This document shows, piece by piece, positions 1-12,674 of a stretch of DNA of 64,000 bases. The translations under genes were made by a program, and so were the position numbers. Position 1 is the first letter of the stretch, and every line of letters begins with the position of its first letter. Origin of the DNA: Nissolia schottii (lineage: Eukaryota > Streptophyta > Magnoliopsida > Fabales > Fabaceae); NCBI GenBank assembly GCA_003254905.1, contig QANU01015964.1, forward strand, positions 1,355,711-1,419,710, given 5' to 3'. The notes below the pieces were generated by a model that was given only the letters and a program-made list of their open reading frames with translations, searched no databases and was not told where the DNA came from.

Positions 1-272
1 AATGAATATATTATTTAAAAAGTTGACAGACCATAATTGTAATTAGTTCTTAAGGCTCACCTAATAATTTCTCCAATAAGAATGTTTTGTTAATCACGGT
101 CACGTAGATTATACATAGGGTAGAGGGAAAGTAGAGAATGAGAAGGTGAAAAGGAGTGTGTTTCTTTTTTCACTTAACATCTTTCTTTAATATAATTTTT
201 TTCCGGTTCTTCTAAGTGTCTTCTTATATTCTTATAAGTGATATACCTTTTGCTCCTTTTCATATTTCCATT

Positions 273-296
273 TCTCTCTCTCTCTCTCTCTCTCTC
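273..296. repeat. (CT)n microsatellite
   Basis: A run of about twelve CT units lies some 440 bases upstream of the LOL1 start codon. It sits in a CT/GA-rich stretch that continues as GA runs near 390-415. Such pyrimidine tracts are common in plant core promoters and 5' leaders, so it may belong to the LOL1 promoter; that role is inference. Confidence 0.85.
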
Positions 297-466
297 CACC
301 TCATCTTGAACAAGTTGTCAAGGCCAAGTGCATAATTTGCATTGCCCCCACTTCAATATCATTCAACTAAGTTTCATTTCTGGGTGTGAGAGAGAGAAAT
401 AGATAGAGAGAGAGATTTCTGTCTTGTCTTCTTCAGCTCCTTCCCTCTAGCTCTAGCTCTAGCTTC

Positions 467-691
467 ATGCATGCCTTGTTCCTAAGGGGAAGGAAAGCTT
501 CTCATTTGACTGCGTTACCTTATCTGCTTTGCAAAATTCACTTGCTTGCAACTGGTATTAATGGCAAACTATTGTTCACTTTTCATGCCTTTTTATCCCA
601 TCATCATGTAACTACTTTACTTTTTCCTCCTATTGACTCTTCACTTTTTAGCAGGAGTTGTGAAAATGGGAGAAAGAGCTATGTTCTCTGA
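467..691 (+). other. Possible upstream ORF in the LOL1 leader
   Basis: A 74-codon open frame begins at the ATG at 467 and ends 43 bases before the LOL1 start codon. It resembles no protein I know and may be chance. If the mature mRNA starts near 420 and keeps this segment, it would be an unusually long uORF that could lower translation of LOL1. A possible leader intron (GT near 555, AG near 653) would remove much of it. Confidence 0.2.
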
Positions 692-734
692 TTAGAGCTT
701 GGAAGAGAAACAAAGATAAATACACTTTTTGAGA

Positions 735-1621
735 ATGCCAGTTCCACTTGCCCCTTACCCAACACCCCCGGTTCCATATACACCTCCACCAGCTAATGGT
801 ATCTTCCTTTCTTTGCTCATTCATATGCTTCTTATGGAATCAATGGTTGCAGAGCTTTAATTCTTATTTCTTTTTCTCTTTTGGAGAAATCCAATGTCCA
901 ATTTTGCTAAGAAGAAGCTATTGTTTCCAAGACTTGGAATATACAATTTGGATTACCCGATTTACTAAGCGGTAACAAAAATTCCACTCCCCATTTGCTA
1001 AATGGAGAAATGGTAAATTGAATATGTCAATAATATGAAGAATCTGATTTTTGTAGAATATGCTGATTGGGTTTAACTAGTAACATTTTCTAAAGTGCAT
1101 TTCTCCATTCTAGTCCAATTTTTGTGAAGGATGTTAGAAATTTTGTTGCCATAATTTCACAGATGTGCTGATTCATTTGATACTATAAATAATTAATGTC
1201 AAAAAAATCAACCTTGGTAAATTAATAGGTTCACAGAGCCAACTAGTGTGTTCCGGGTGCAGAAACCTTCTCCTCTACCCGGTTGGAGCCACCTCTGTGT
1301 GCTGTGCAGTTTGCAATGCAGTCACAGCAGTGCCACCTCCTGGTATATGGCTCACTTTCACCCTTTTAATTCCTTTCCTCTCTCTCAGAATTTCAACTTG
1401 TGCTACCTCCCACTCTTTTCAACTAACCGAATATGAGGCAGAGAAATCATCACAAGCATTGTTTATGTGCGTACACAGGCACCGAAATGGCCCAGCTAGT
1501 TTGTGGAGGCTGTCACACTTTACTCATGTACATTCGCGGCGCCACAAGTGTCCAATGCTCTTGCTGCCACACTGTCAATTTAGCTTTGGAAGGTACTACT
1601 AAACTATTTTTGGCCTACTTA

Positions 1622-1654
<33 letters not shown>

Positions 1655-2434
1655 NNNNNNNNNNNNNNNNNNNNNNNNNNNNNNNNNNNNNNNNNNNNNN
1701 NNNNNNNNNNNNNNNNNNNNNNNNNNNNNNNNNNNNNNNAAAATTATCTCTCTAAGTCTTAATTATCTCTCTTCTATCTCAACTTTAATAAAGCATAAAA
1801 TATATAGGACTATTCTCGTATTTTTGTCTTCTTATCCTATCTTGTGTAGATACTAAACTTAGATATAATATACTAAATAGTAATTCTCTACTTTTCTCTT
1901 AACTCGTATTTTTTGAGTGAGTGAACTCTTTATGACTTCATGGTTTGAGTCATCACTTATTTGTGGTAAGTCAAGGAACGGGGTACAAATGTGTATGTAA
2001 CGTTGTTGTAACACAGCAAATCAGGTGGCACATGTCAACTGTGGGAACTGTAGGATGCTGCTAATGTACCAATATGGAGCAAGATCCGTGAAATGTGCTG
2101 TCTGCTGTTTTGTAACATCAGTTGTGGTCAGTACTTCAATCTTCTGTTTCCTTAGAAGGATACCGACAAATGTTTTGTTATTACATCAGAAAGATCGCAT
2201 AATCTTTTCCTCTTTTTGATTTGGAATAATAGAGAAAATAACTCCTAATAAGTAGCAAATTATACAATATTTTACCATTAAGTTGTTATTATATAGAAGG
2301 AATGAAAAGGTAGCTAATTTCTGTATAGAAAAATGTGAACATAAATTAGTACTATAGAATTTTTGTAACATAATCATTGGATGATGCAGGCCACAGCAAC
2401 AGCAAGCACCACAGAGCAAAAACTCAGCACCTAA
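735..2434 (+). CDS. LOL1: LSD1-type zinc finger protein, LOL1-like
   Basis: Five coding exons were placed by GT-AG junctions and continuous frame: 735-798, 1229-1342, 1479-1592, 2017-2126 and 2390-2434, giving 148 residues. The protein opens [12 protein letters not shown] and carries three LSD1-type zinc fingers (about residues 29-50, 68-89, 106-127). Each has the CxxC...LLxYxxGAxxVxC pattern, and each of the first two is encoded largely by its own 114-base exon. In Arabidopsis, LSD1 and LOL1 act in the nucleus and cytosol as antagonistic regulators of superoxide-triggered cell death; this role is family knowledge. The length is close to that of Arabidopsis LOL1 as I recall it. One oddity is that finger 3 ends CAVCC, where I remember CAVCN. 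Intron 3 contains a TA microsatellite and an 85-base assembly gap, which does not affect the coding exons. The ORF of exon 4 runs on past its splice donor, so simple ORF calling would give a wrong C terminus. Confidence 0.93.
1627..1739. repeat. (TA)n microsatellite running into assembly gap
   Basis: A TA run occupies about 1627-1654 in LOL1 intron 3 and is directly followed by 85 Ns (1655-1739). The gap was probably caused by failure to assemble through the dinucleotide repeat, so the true repeat length is unknown. Confidence 0.85.
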
Positions 2435-3531
2435 AATCTTAATATAAAAGCATTGCAAACTCCACAAGCTTTCGCACTTGAGGAATAAAAGGCTCATATA
2501 TATCAGATGGAGGAGGAAACTCTCTTCACATGTATAGAGTTATTTTTCCCTAGAGAGTGATTTGACCATGTATAATTTTGGTATTATTGGGGTGTAAGAA
2601 TAAACTATTTATGATAAGATTCCTGCTTCTGGGTGCTTTTGAAAATTCGCATCTTTAGATAAGGTAAGGTTTATTTTTTCCATTGCTACTAAGACCGGAA
2701 GGAGCACGGAATGTTGATCAAGACTTACCATATATATGAAATTAATGTTCTCCACTGTTGAGTTCTCGCCATCAGATTTTTTCAGTCCAGGAACATTCCA
2801 TGGTTACTAATTGCTGATTTTGACCTGAATATATATTGAGGCTGTTATCAAAATCTGAATATAAAATTGTGGCGAAATTTTGATGCGGGGAGTGAGCTCA
2901 TCTCTGCCAGGGCAGTATATAACATGTTGCGGACATGTTCAATAGGCCAATATAGNNNNTTTTTTTTTTTTTCTTTTCTGAATCACAACACATGCAGCCA
3001 TTTTGGTAGATTGGTATCTGTATATACACACATACACTTTTAGTACCCGTATTTAGGCACTTTCAATTAAATTAGTGGAACCAAAATACAAGTGAATGTA
3101 TCATCAATAAAACTAGTAAAATGTACTATGATTGAGAGTGTCCTTTTAAATGTGAGGTGTTATAATTGTTTCCATGCGATAATCTCTCAGCTGCTTTGTG
3201 GGTCTTCCCATGTTCCATCTAGAAGCAATAGGAGGCAGCAAAAATCATTTCCCAGAATGATCTCGACATCTCATCTTACAATTACTCAAGAGCCCTGACC
3301 CCTTTGATATTGCCCCATGTGATATATGTTCTCCAACAGCTAGCATTGTTTGTGTCACAACTAACACATGGCTATGAGCACCCCGAACAAATATTAGGGA
3401 TTCCAATCATTTAAAAGATGTCACGGTCAATTGAAAATTACTTCTAGGTACATAAGGAGTCTGTCATTTTTAGCTGAGACTTAACATAGTTGGTTGTCCT
3501 TTCCTCTTGGTAAAAAGCAATATCACAGTAA

Positions 3532-3575
3532 GTGGCTGTGGCTGTGGCTGTGGCTGTGGCTACGGCTGCGGCTGC
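3532..3575. repeat. Hexamer repeat (GTGGCT)n
   Basis: About seven copies of a six-base unit, with the last copies varying at two positions. On the opposite strand it would encode a Ser-His repeat, but no supporting gene exists, so it is treated as a simple repeat. Confidence 0.8.
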
Positions 3576-4222
3576 AAAGTAGTATGTTCTGAATCAGACA
3601 GGAGAGCTGGCTTGAAATGATGAAGCATTTTGCAAAAACTATATATCTTGAAAGTCCAATTCCATATGGACCAAAATGCCAGCATCCGCCAATCTTCCAG
3701 CAGTTATTAAGATTAGGTTCTTCGTATTGTTGCTTCACCAATTAATACCAAACTTGTTGAATACACAAAGAATAAATTATATTCACTTATCAATGCTTGG
3801 TCCAAATTTTGGATCATCCAAAATCAATTCTAGCGGTATAAAATTGATTCCTACAAAAGATAACTACAAGCAACACTAGTGAGATACAGATTCCAATCGG
3901 GGGAGCTATTTGACCAGAAGTATGCCAAACAAAGTGATTGAGCATTGAACAAAAGCTAGCTTGAGACCACATAGAAATTTGTTCCCTTGCCACAGGGAAC
4001 TGGTGGAGGAATCCTCGCTACTGTGACCACATGGGTTGGAACAGATGGAATTAACCTGGGTAACTCCCGCATGCGTTTGGGGCACCCATGTTGTCGTATT
4101 AATCGGTAAGGTAAATATTATAGCCAGTGCACCCTCAAGGGTTAACTGTTGGCAATTACTATCTTAATCACCAAATATCATCAAAGTTAATTTTATAATA
4201 CGCATGTGAGTATAATCTCGTC

Positions 4223-4223
4223 A

Positions 4224-4258
<35 letters not shown>
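4223..4258. repeat. (AAT)n microsatellite
   Basis: Roughly twelve uninterrupted trinucleotide units in intergenic DNA. AAT/ATT repeats are among the most common microsatellites in legume genomes (general knowledge). Confidence 0.9.
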
Positions 4259-4475
4259 GTAAATAAAAAGTAGAAAGGAAATTAGATTGCAAGTTTGCAA
4301 GATGGGCCATATTACTTACTTTGCTTTGGTGGCCCAATTATATCCTAATAAGTAATAACAGGTGCATCTATGCTGTTCGACTAAAACCAAGCCAGTGGTT
4401 CTACTTCTTACTGGGCCAAGCTACCGTGGTATTAGTTTAAATGTGCATGTAAAATACCCATCTAAAATTAATGGA

Positions 4476-4641
4476 CAAGGGTCCTCTGGATAGGACACCT
4501 TATTTTAGAGAGTAAAGTAAAAAAAATTTATCTTTAGATTAATAAAATTAAAATGGATCTCACATTCTATCTTATTAATCTAATAATAAAAATACTTACT
4601 TTACCATTTAAAATAAAATTCTCACTCCAGAGAATCTTTGC
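4476..4641. mobile_element. MITE-like short inverted-repeat element
   Basis: The left arm (about 4476-4520) and the reverse complement of the right arm (about 4595-4641) share a pattern built on CTCTGGA, then a T/A-rich stretch with TTATTTTA and GTAAAGTAA. The arms have diverged but align over about 40 bases. The whole unit is about 165 bp and AT-rich with no ORF, as expected of a MITE. I found no clear target-site duplication, so the superfamily is not assigned. Confidence 0.5.
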
Positions 4642-5318
4642 TTAAAATTTTAATTTAGGCCAAAATTTCTCTGGCTAGCTTCTCCGCAGAAGCTGCTTCA
4701 AATACCTGCTTTCCAACAAGATTCTCCCTCACGTTGCAGAACTAGTAATTCAGTCAACCTAAAACGAGGATGGTACCATGTGCCATCATTATTGATGGTC
4801 GGATTTTATAATCTTAAATTTGACTTTACTAATCAAAATATAAACAGCACAAACAGTTGAAACAATGGCGATAAAGGAGGAGAAAAGAACAAATCGTCAA
4901 GATTAGTCAGCAGAATCTACCGTGGAACGACATTACAATAATTACAGTACACTATCATACCTCGAAAGGAACTTCACTTCAAAAGCGTCTACAAATTCAA
5001 GTTCGGAGCTTCATAATTCTCCTCACACATGGTCCTGCTCACTCAAACACCCTTCTAACATTATTCAATGTCTGTACCAAAAATGTTTCAACCACTAGAC
5101 CAAAAAACTTGGCGCAAGCTGTGTAACATAACATGAGATTCAGTAGCTTAATTTGTAGGCTAACGTACTTGAACTTCCTTAAATTGTACACTTAACTCCC
5201 ACATACTTCCATGGAAAGCAGCAATTCCCAGGCATATTCATAACTAGTAATAGATACAACGAAAGAGCAAAAAGGACCCATCAAGCAAAGCTCAGTTATA
5301 ACATCAGGGTTTTGACTT

Positions 5319-6959
5319 TTATACCCACTCCAATCTTCCCTGGTGTTCCACACGATGCTGAAGTTTCCCTTCCGACAGGATCTGTGTCTTCACTTTGGCC
5401 GGTTTAGTGCTGTACTTCAGTTTAAACCTCTCCTCTGTTTTACGATTATCTACTGCAAGTGCTGACAAATCTGAAGAAACCTCATCAAGGAATTCATCGG
5501 CTACATCTCCATCTTCATCTATCCTAAGACGCTTTGCGTACCACCTCAGACCCTGATGAAGAGAAACACCAATATTCCAGAAATATTAACCAGCTGCTAG
5601 CAGTGAATTACTTGACAAAGGATAAATTAGCTAACCATGCAACTTCCACAATGTAATTGAGATATCCAAAATAAATGTATATATCAGACTCAAAGCACCA
5701 GGAACAAAAGAAGCATTGCAAAATTGCATATACGAGAAATAATGACACTCTTATCCATGCCTAAAAAGCTATTAAGAGAATTCTTGATCACCAAACTAGG
5801 GCATTGCCCACCGACATGAACTGAACAGAACAGCCAGTTATTTCAAATACAAGTCATAGTACAAGGCAAGCAGTCTAAATTTTTACCATCAACAAGTGAG
5901 ATCTAAAATAATCCCCTTCTCACACTCTTCATCTTGGGTTGTGTAATGTTCCGTTCATGTAGTGAGACGAATTGAAAGCAGTTTAAGCATGATATAATCT
6001 ACAATTCTACATGGTTCCCTTCTCTTGCAGTCGATACTAATAATGCCAAACGATGTCAATCCCATTCATATCCATACAAAGAAGTTTCGTCAAATCATCC
6101 CCAATCAGTTCAAACTAAAGGGTAAGTTCGGTCACTTATGCTGGACAAAGCAAGGAAATAAGGACAAGAAAGGTTATCCATATTCCACCTTAGCAACACT
6201 ACAAAATACCACACCAACTCAATATTTTCCCGATGCAACTACAACGTATGATTCCACTACTACATCTAGAAGTCAAGAATATGTTTTAAACTCTAAAATT
6301 GGGAATTCCAAGAGAACAATGTATGATCTGCATTCTTAACAACACTGACACTAACATGTAGTAGTATTACCTAAGGTTGGCTATTATTCGGAAGAAATTA
6401 TGTTCACAGCCATAGCTTATGAGAGCACACACAAGGACTCGAATCAGGAATTACTGACTCAAATTCAAATACTAGAAGTGCGAACAAGCATGAATTAGAT
6501 TCAAGGTTTATGCATATGAGACCTTGATATCCCGAATGCACAAAGTCAAGCCCTTTCTATTCCCATCATCATTTCCAGATTCAAGGTTTCCCCAATTAGA
6601 TTCAACGGTTATCAAATCCCAAACCTACTTTCAATTCAAGCACACAAAACTACAATTGTAATTTACGGCTCGACGGCATGGAATCAGCGAAATGCGTAGA
6701 AAAATTGATGGGGTGAAATTGAAGGGACCTGAACACCGCCGTCGCCGGATGTGGAAGGAGTGATGACGGGACCAAGCTGGGGGCGATCGACGACGACCTG
6801 GACGGGGACGCCAAAACCCCTTCGAGGAGCGCCGGTTTCGTGGAAGCGAAACGGCGTCGTACGGGGTTGACCGTCATCGGGTTCATCGTCATGCTTGGCA
6901 TCGTGGTCGTCGTCCTTTGCGAGCCCTAGAAATCCAGCTAACCTTCTGAAGAATCTCAT
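5319..6959 (-). CDS. Uncharacterised plant protein, 154 aa, two exons
   Basis: Exon 1 is 6959-6729 (77 codons, starting MRFFRRLAGFLGL) and exon 2 is 5552-5319 (77 codons plus stop). They join in phase 0 across a 1.2-kb GT-AG intron. The N terminus is short, basic and hydrophobic, and is followed by an acidic Asp/His-rich stretch (about residues 16-30). Exon 1 then has a neutral stretch with GAPRRGFGVPVQVVVDRP, and exon 2 starts GLRWYAKRLRIDEDGD, followed by an acidic FLDEVSSDL segment and a basic tail ending in LEWV. I recognise no catalytic motif and do not assign a function. The high coding character, the clean splice sites and the way exon 2 continues exon 1 argue for a real gene. An additional small exon inside the intron cannot be excluded. 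Confidence 0.75.
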
Positions 6960-7814
6960 TAGTCAGAGGGGGGAAACGGAAAACGGCGTCGTAGCAGCAA
7001 TGAGGGAGGGTCGTTCTTGCAGCCTCTCTCTGAGCCCTTTTGTTTGTATGCTGTAGTTGCACGGAAACTCAGAAGGATAGAACGCAAGCAAGCACTATTA
7101 TATAACCGATCTCAAGGAGCATGCACTAGCAGGCACGCCAATCCTCTTACATTATTTTACTTGTAACCTTTTAAATTAATGTTTTTCTCTCTATATCTTT
7201 TCAGTTTCTCCTCTATCCAGTTTAATCTCTAGGCCAAAAGTTAATAAATAGGAAGAAAAAAAAAAAAGAACATTGATTTTTCCCCCCAACAAATATAACG
7301 CAAAACATTCCTTGGTTGAAAAATTATAGGTTGACGCTATCCTAAACTTGAACCGATTCTAATATCACTTCCATGCATCTATACATGTATCTAATGAGTA
7401 ACTCAACAAACATTTCTCTTTTCAACAAGGAGAAGCTTCAGTATTATATAAATCAACGCCAAAAGGGTGAGACATAACAAATTACAGTACAGAATGCATC
7501 ACTCTAGATTAACAAACTGGTGTACAACCTCGGAACAAGATACAAAATGTACAAATGAGAGGAAGATGAATCAATTTAAATTTCCATTGACAAACGGGCC
7601 CTCGCAACAACAAATGCTAAGCTCATCCTCCACGCGCACAATCATTTGGGCAGCACACACTACATGATGATAGACGCCTCAACCTCTCACCATGTTAACA
7701 AGAAACTCTATAACAACTAAATCGCTAGATTAAACTGCACCAATGATTGTTTAGAATTGCTTCAATCTCCACCAATTAATCCCTGACACCTGAAACCGGC
7801 AATCCCTGATGTGC
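6960..7814. other. Spacer between the 154-aa gene and AP2M
   Basis: This holds the probable promoter and 5' leader of the minus-strand 154-residue gene (just above 6959), then AT-rich sequence, then the presumed 3' UTR of AP2M (about 7470-7814). Both genes read leftwards, so they are in tandem. No other gene or repeat was recognised. Confidence 0.5.
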
Positions 7815-10800
7815 CTAGCACCTTATCTCGTATGATCCTGCTTTTGTAATATAACGAACCCACTCAACAGTGTTGTATCCACTTTTCTCCCACACCTTCA
7901 GAAAACGGACACGTAAACCAGATGCTGTGAACATGGGAACCTGCATCAACAAATACAAGACAGAGATCAAACTACAATATAAGAAATGGAAGGGAAGTTT
8001 GATACATTATTTCAGAAGTTTTGTCCACGGCTGAGGCCCAATACCCACTAAAGTTAGCCAACAAGTAAAGAGGGAAGTTAAAAATAAATGAATTTCATGA
8101 AACCTGAAACTCCATCTGGATTGGTGGTCTAGTCCAAGATTTCTTTTCTGTCATAGTGGAAATAAGTTCAACTTCTGCGCTCAACGTTGGTTCAGTTTGC
8201 CCGGGAAATTTTCTTATCCTACAAAATAAGTTTAGAATTACATGCTATTAGAACAGCTATCATACTGAAAGGAAAACCCCAAATTACAATAACAATGTAA
8301 ACATGTACATATTTCACGCATGGTTATCAAAAATCTCAATTTAGAATGTGAAAGCAGGGTTTATGCTTTTACTAAGACCATATGCTTTAGGTTTTAGTAC
8401 TCAATCCTTCTTGAGTGAAAGTATCCAAAAACCACTTTCATTAACCAAGTTAGATACTTACTTCCAAACCAAACAATCAATAGCTGCATTGTATTTTGCT
8501 CGGCCAGACGTAACAGTGAAGGTTGTTTTTGCTGTTTGTTTTGGCACAGGGATTTTGACAACCACCCCAAGTGCAAACATCTTTGGGCTGAAGACACTCT
8601 TTACCTGAAAAACATGTTTAAAAATAAGTAAATAAATAAAACCAAATGGAGAATAGATGAACTTCAAAAAGGTTTGGCCTTAAACATGAAAATATTCCAA
8701 ACCTACCTTAACATTCACTTCCATTCGTGTTCGACCAAGTTCCTTGATGGTTGGCAATACTTTGAAGGGAAGATTAACACCTTCAGTGATACGATACCTA
8801 CCACAAGAAAAAATAATTTTAGAAGATATTAGACACAAACCAATAGCCATTCTGGAACCATTAAGAACTCAACTGATCCTATACAAGCAATGCAAAATGA
8901 TAACATAGACTCGTTGGAAACTAAAAATAAGCTTTGAATTCCATGATATGCTAACACTGTGAAGGAGTTAAGTATCACTTCAGCGCCACAAAAACATTAT
9001 GAAAAGAAAGTTCTTAGGATGGGCAACAAAAATTGAATTAGTAGAAGAAATGGATGCTGATTAGCAAGATTTCAGATGCACTCTCTTGACTCTGCTCCAT
9101 GGAAATCAACGGAACTGGATTTATGAAGCAAAACTGTTTTGAACGTTGTTTTTGGAGGCATAGTGGGGTGTCTAAGAGGGGATAAAGCTCTTTCATGGAC
9201 GGCTTAAATCATAACATAGTGATGCCAAAAATCTATCTTCCCAATCAACTTTGGTGATGGTGATCTACAAAGAAATAGCTTATTAAGTGCTAGTAGAAAA
9301 ACCAACAAAGAGTATTTTGAAACTGTTAATCATGAATAGTTCAAGGGGCAGAGACAGGCAATCAGTAATCACAAGCCCATCTAACCCCCCGCCCACCCTT
9401 TTTGCACCAAAACATGCATTTGACATGTTTGTTGTAAATTTACAAAATATATAAGATTGATTAAGAAGGCAAGAGCTTACTTCATTAGTTCAAATTCACC
9501 ATCAGGTGGCACAAAACTAACAGTCTTCTCCGAGTTGAACCTCGTCAAATTTACACACTGATGGAAAGTGACGTCATCAAGCTCAATAGTTTTACCACTG
9601 CAAAATATATTTGGTTAATAATAGAAAGCAACATTATTAGAACAGCAGCGCGAAAAAAACAGCGGGAATAAATTTCCTCCCATTACAGCATGTTAACAGG
9701 ACAAAAATGGAAAAACGAGAAAATGATAACAGCAAATGTATCAGTTTCTATAACAATGTGACATAACATAGATACGAAGTTTCAATCAACAATATCAAAG
9801 GAAAATATCATTGGAAGGAAAACTGTGAGAAAACCATGTACAAATGAAAACTACCTCTTAGCAGGACGGGATTTAAGTTGTGACTCTTTCTCAAGACCAA
9901 TCTTGTCATTCAAACCCAACTTCAAATCAGGCATTCCAGAAAGAAAGCACTTCATAAGAACCTTCCCCGTTACATCACAGCGCAAAACAACACCTAGAAC
10001 CATCAAATAATTAGCAGGCAAGCTAGCAAATGACAAGATGGAGACAATCAAAATCCATGACCCACCTTTTGAGGACATGAGAAGATTCACACTTTCCACA
10101 ATATCAAGGAAGACCTACAAAAGGTCAATGTTGTGAAACTGTAATGTTAAGGCAATAACATCATAAAGTGTTTGTGTACGATAGCATAAAACTCACCTCA
10201 TTCTTTTTGTACACAAGGCCTTCTCTCCGCCAACCAACAGCACCAGTAACTTGTAAGGTTGCATTGGGAATAGGTTTATCTGTGGGCTGTCCATTGCAGA
10301 AAGTCATCAGACATCATATTAAGATATGTAAATGTTAAAACTAAAAATTAACCAATACAACCAAAATATAAAACTGAAAGTTAATGGACCAGACAGCCAC
10401 AGCACACATCCAAATAGAGAACCAATAACTTGTAAGTTGTAACAAAATTGGAACAAAAAATTGCAGAGAAAGAAAATGCTTTGCATATTATTTGATAGTT
10501 TCATATAGTCATGCAGCTATATTATATATGCTGTATTCTCTAACATTTCTTTTCATAACTTTTTCATGTCAGTGTGCCCTTGATTGTGTCTATCACTGTC
10601 CATACTTCATGGTCATTACAGCAGCATGAGCACACTAACCTTGGATGAAAATGGGGAACGCACTCCTTCCTGAGTGATATAAAGCTTCAAGATCTCTGGG
10701 GAAAGATTTTGTGGATAACCGAAGTCCATGATTTCTGCAAATATGTGTAAATATGTATCATACACACCTTCAGGCACGATACACCACTTACGTCCAATAC

Positions 10801-12184
10801 AGTTCATAAGCAAAGCCCTAATTTACTACTTATTATAACTATGGTAGTCTCCGTCAAAATCTGAAGAGCTGATAGAATCAAAATATTCATTTTGGTCAAG
10901 CTATTATTACTTTCATAATTTAGAGCTTCTAAGAGTCATGAAATGTTCAAGGAACAACATGTGTCCCTCCCTTGCCTGAAGTTTTTATCTTCATTAAAAG
11001 ACACAGTAGTATACATAAATATTTTATACATGTTTCCCAGCGAAAAGCCCAGTTCAACAAATTATGCCATGCATATGTCATATTTTGTATTTCTAGAAAA
11101 TGTAAATCATTAAAGTATCTCATAAGGCACACCATCATGCTCTTTCATCTCCCTCTTCACTGTAGGTAGTCCGCTTTTACGTATGCAAATCCTCACTTAA
11201 AGAAACATGGCAGATATATGGACTTAGCTACAAAGTGGTCTTTCAACTAATGACAGTTTGACAAATAACAGAAAACTAAAACAATTGCATTGACTTTCAA
11301 CAATAGCATGCATTACACAACAATAACAAATTTGAACAAGGAAGGAGTTTAGCTATCATGGCCATGTAAATTACTTACCATCTAGAAGCTCGTAAATGAG
11401 TACAAAATTATTGCGAATAGCATCCTCGTCAAACGCTCCGCCAAAATATGATTTGAATAATGCAACGGCCTGCAAATAAGATATATTATTAACCATATAT
11501 ACATGTTGATTACGATCAAATATCAAGAAACCAGAAAGTCATGCACAAGCAAACAAGATAACAAAGCCTTCATCTCAGAGAGTTAACGATGGCTGGATGG
11601 AACAGGGAATAAATACCTCAACGACAAACTTGAAAGCGCAAGCTACATTAGCATTGCTGCTGACAACTATTACAATGTAAACATTGCTGATTCTCATGTA
11701 AAAGAAAGAGCAGCCGCCAATCTGCCTCACAGGGCAGGTACCTAGTTCTTTCGTTTGCATTATATGCGTCCTAAAAGCATCGACCATATTTCCCCTGTAA
11801 AATTATGTATTAGCAAACAGACCATCGAAGCCAGTAATGAACTTCAAAGTCCATTGCGTCAGAAAGGAGCATTCTACAAGCGAAAACTCATTATCACTAA
11901 TCCTAGCTGCATTACAAGTGAAACGAGAACCTACACAGCCAAAATTGTTTGAAACACGAACGAACCTCACTCATGAAACACGAATAATCACAGCTTACTT
12001 TGCATAATCTAAGCTCGTCAATGTTAAAAAAAAAATAAAATAAAAATAAAAAAGATGAGCAGTTAGCGCAGAGAGGAGTGTGAGAGAGAGAGAGAAGTTA
12101 CCCAACATCGTCGCGATAGAGGCGATTGATGAGGACGTCACCGCGGAGGTTCAAGAAGTAGACGGCGGAAGCACCCACCGGCAT
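7815..12184 (-). CDS. AP2M: AP-2 clathrin adaptor complex, medium (mu) subunit
   Basis: Twelve coding exons on the minus strand, all GT-AG: 12184-12102, 11794-11617, 11469-11379, 10734-10640, 10286-10197, 10114-10066, 9993-9855, 9597-9481, 8797-8707, 8604-8462, 8218-8104 and 7940-7815. They total 1317 bases, or 438 residues, the same length I recall for Arabidopsis AP2M. The N-terminal longin-like mu domain (about residues 1-140) begins [18 protein letters not shown]. The C-terminal mu-homology domain (about 170-438) ends in [12 protein letters not shown]. The family binds YxxPhi cargo signals at the plasma membrane and works with the alpha, beta and sigma AP-2 subunits in clathrin-mediated endocytosis (family knowledge). 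All junctions keep frame and no defect is visible, so the gene is probably functional. Its next neighbour to the right is the AHL8-like gene, as in Arabidopsis from memory. Confidence 0.97.
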
Positions 12185-12301
12185 CACGGATCCGGTGTGC
12201 GGACTTCCAAATTCGCCGACGAAGGGGTTCCGGAAGATGAATCAGATACGGTGGCTCCGCCGCAGATCTGTAGGAGCACCAACTAACGTCGTCACGTTGA
12301 C

Positions 12302-12345
12302 GGAGAGATGAGAAGAGGAGAGAAGAGAAGAGAAGAGAAGAAGCG
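12302..12345 (-). promoter_or_regulatory. Purine/pyrimidine-rich tract upstream of AP2M
   Basis: A GAGAA-type tandem tract on the + strand (a TTCTC tract on the coding strand) lies about 120-160 bases before the AP2M start codon. TC-rich tracts near transcription starts are frequent in plant housekeeping genes. No TATA box is obvious nearby. Assignment as leader or core promoter is inference. Confidence 0.35.
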
Positions 12346-12674
12346 CAGCAAAATGAAAACTGCCAACACTGACGACTCCGTTACGACTTACGAGACAGCG
12401 GATTTGGCACCACAGCACTCAAACGCCGGCTGGCAGCGCACTTCGATGGCACGTGCGTCTCCCGTGAGGCGGTGTTAAAAAAATATTCTTTATAAATAAT
12501 TCTTTTAAAAAAAAAAAACCGGAAGAGTGATTTTTTTTTTAACCCGGGTGTCCACTGCGGATAGAATCATTTTTTTAATAATTGAGGATTGAATTTTTTT
12601 TTTTTTTTTGGGGGCAAGTAGGTGACTAGGTGGGTGTGGCCAACAGAAATTGAGTCCCTAACTAAAAAATTCTT

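Larger units (their letters stand above)
2435..5318. other. Intergenic region between LOL1 and the 154-aa gene
   Basis: No coding region is recognisable here. The first part is the presumed LOL1 3' UTR. There is a 4-base N gap at 2956-2959 beside a T run. The region also holds the hexamer repeat at 3532-3575, the AAT microsatellite at 4223-4258 and the MITE-like inverted repeat at 4476-4641. A perfect 7-base inverted repeat with a six-base loop sits near 3980-4000. The open frames here (3092-3298, 3523-3741, 3676-3879) are short, look random and are not called. Confidence 0.6.

Noticed and set aside
3532..3741. Minus-strand ORF with Ser-His repeat
   Set aside because: The repeat is the translation of a simple hexamer microsatellite; no gene structure supports it.
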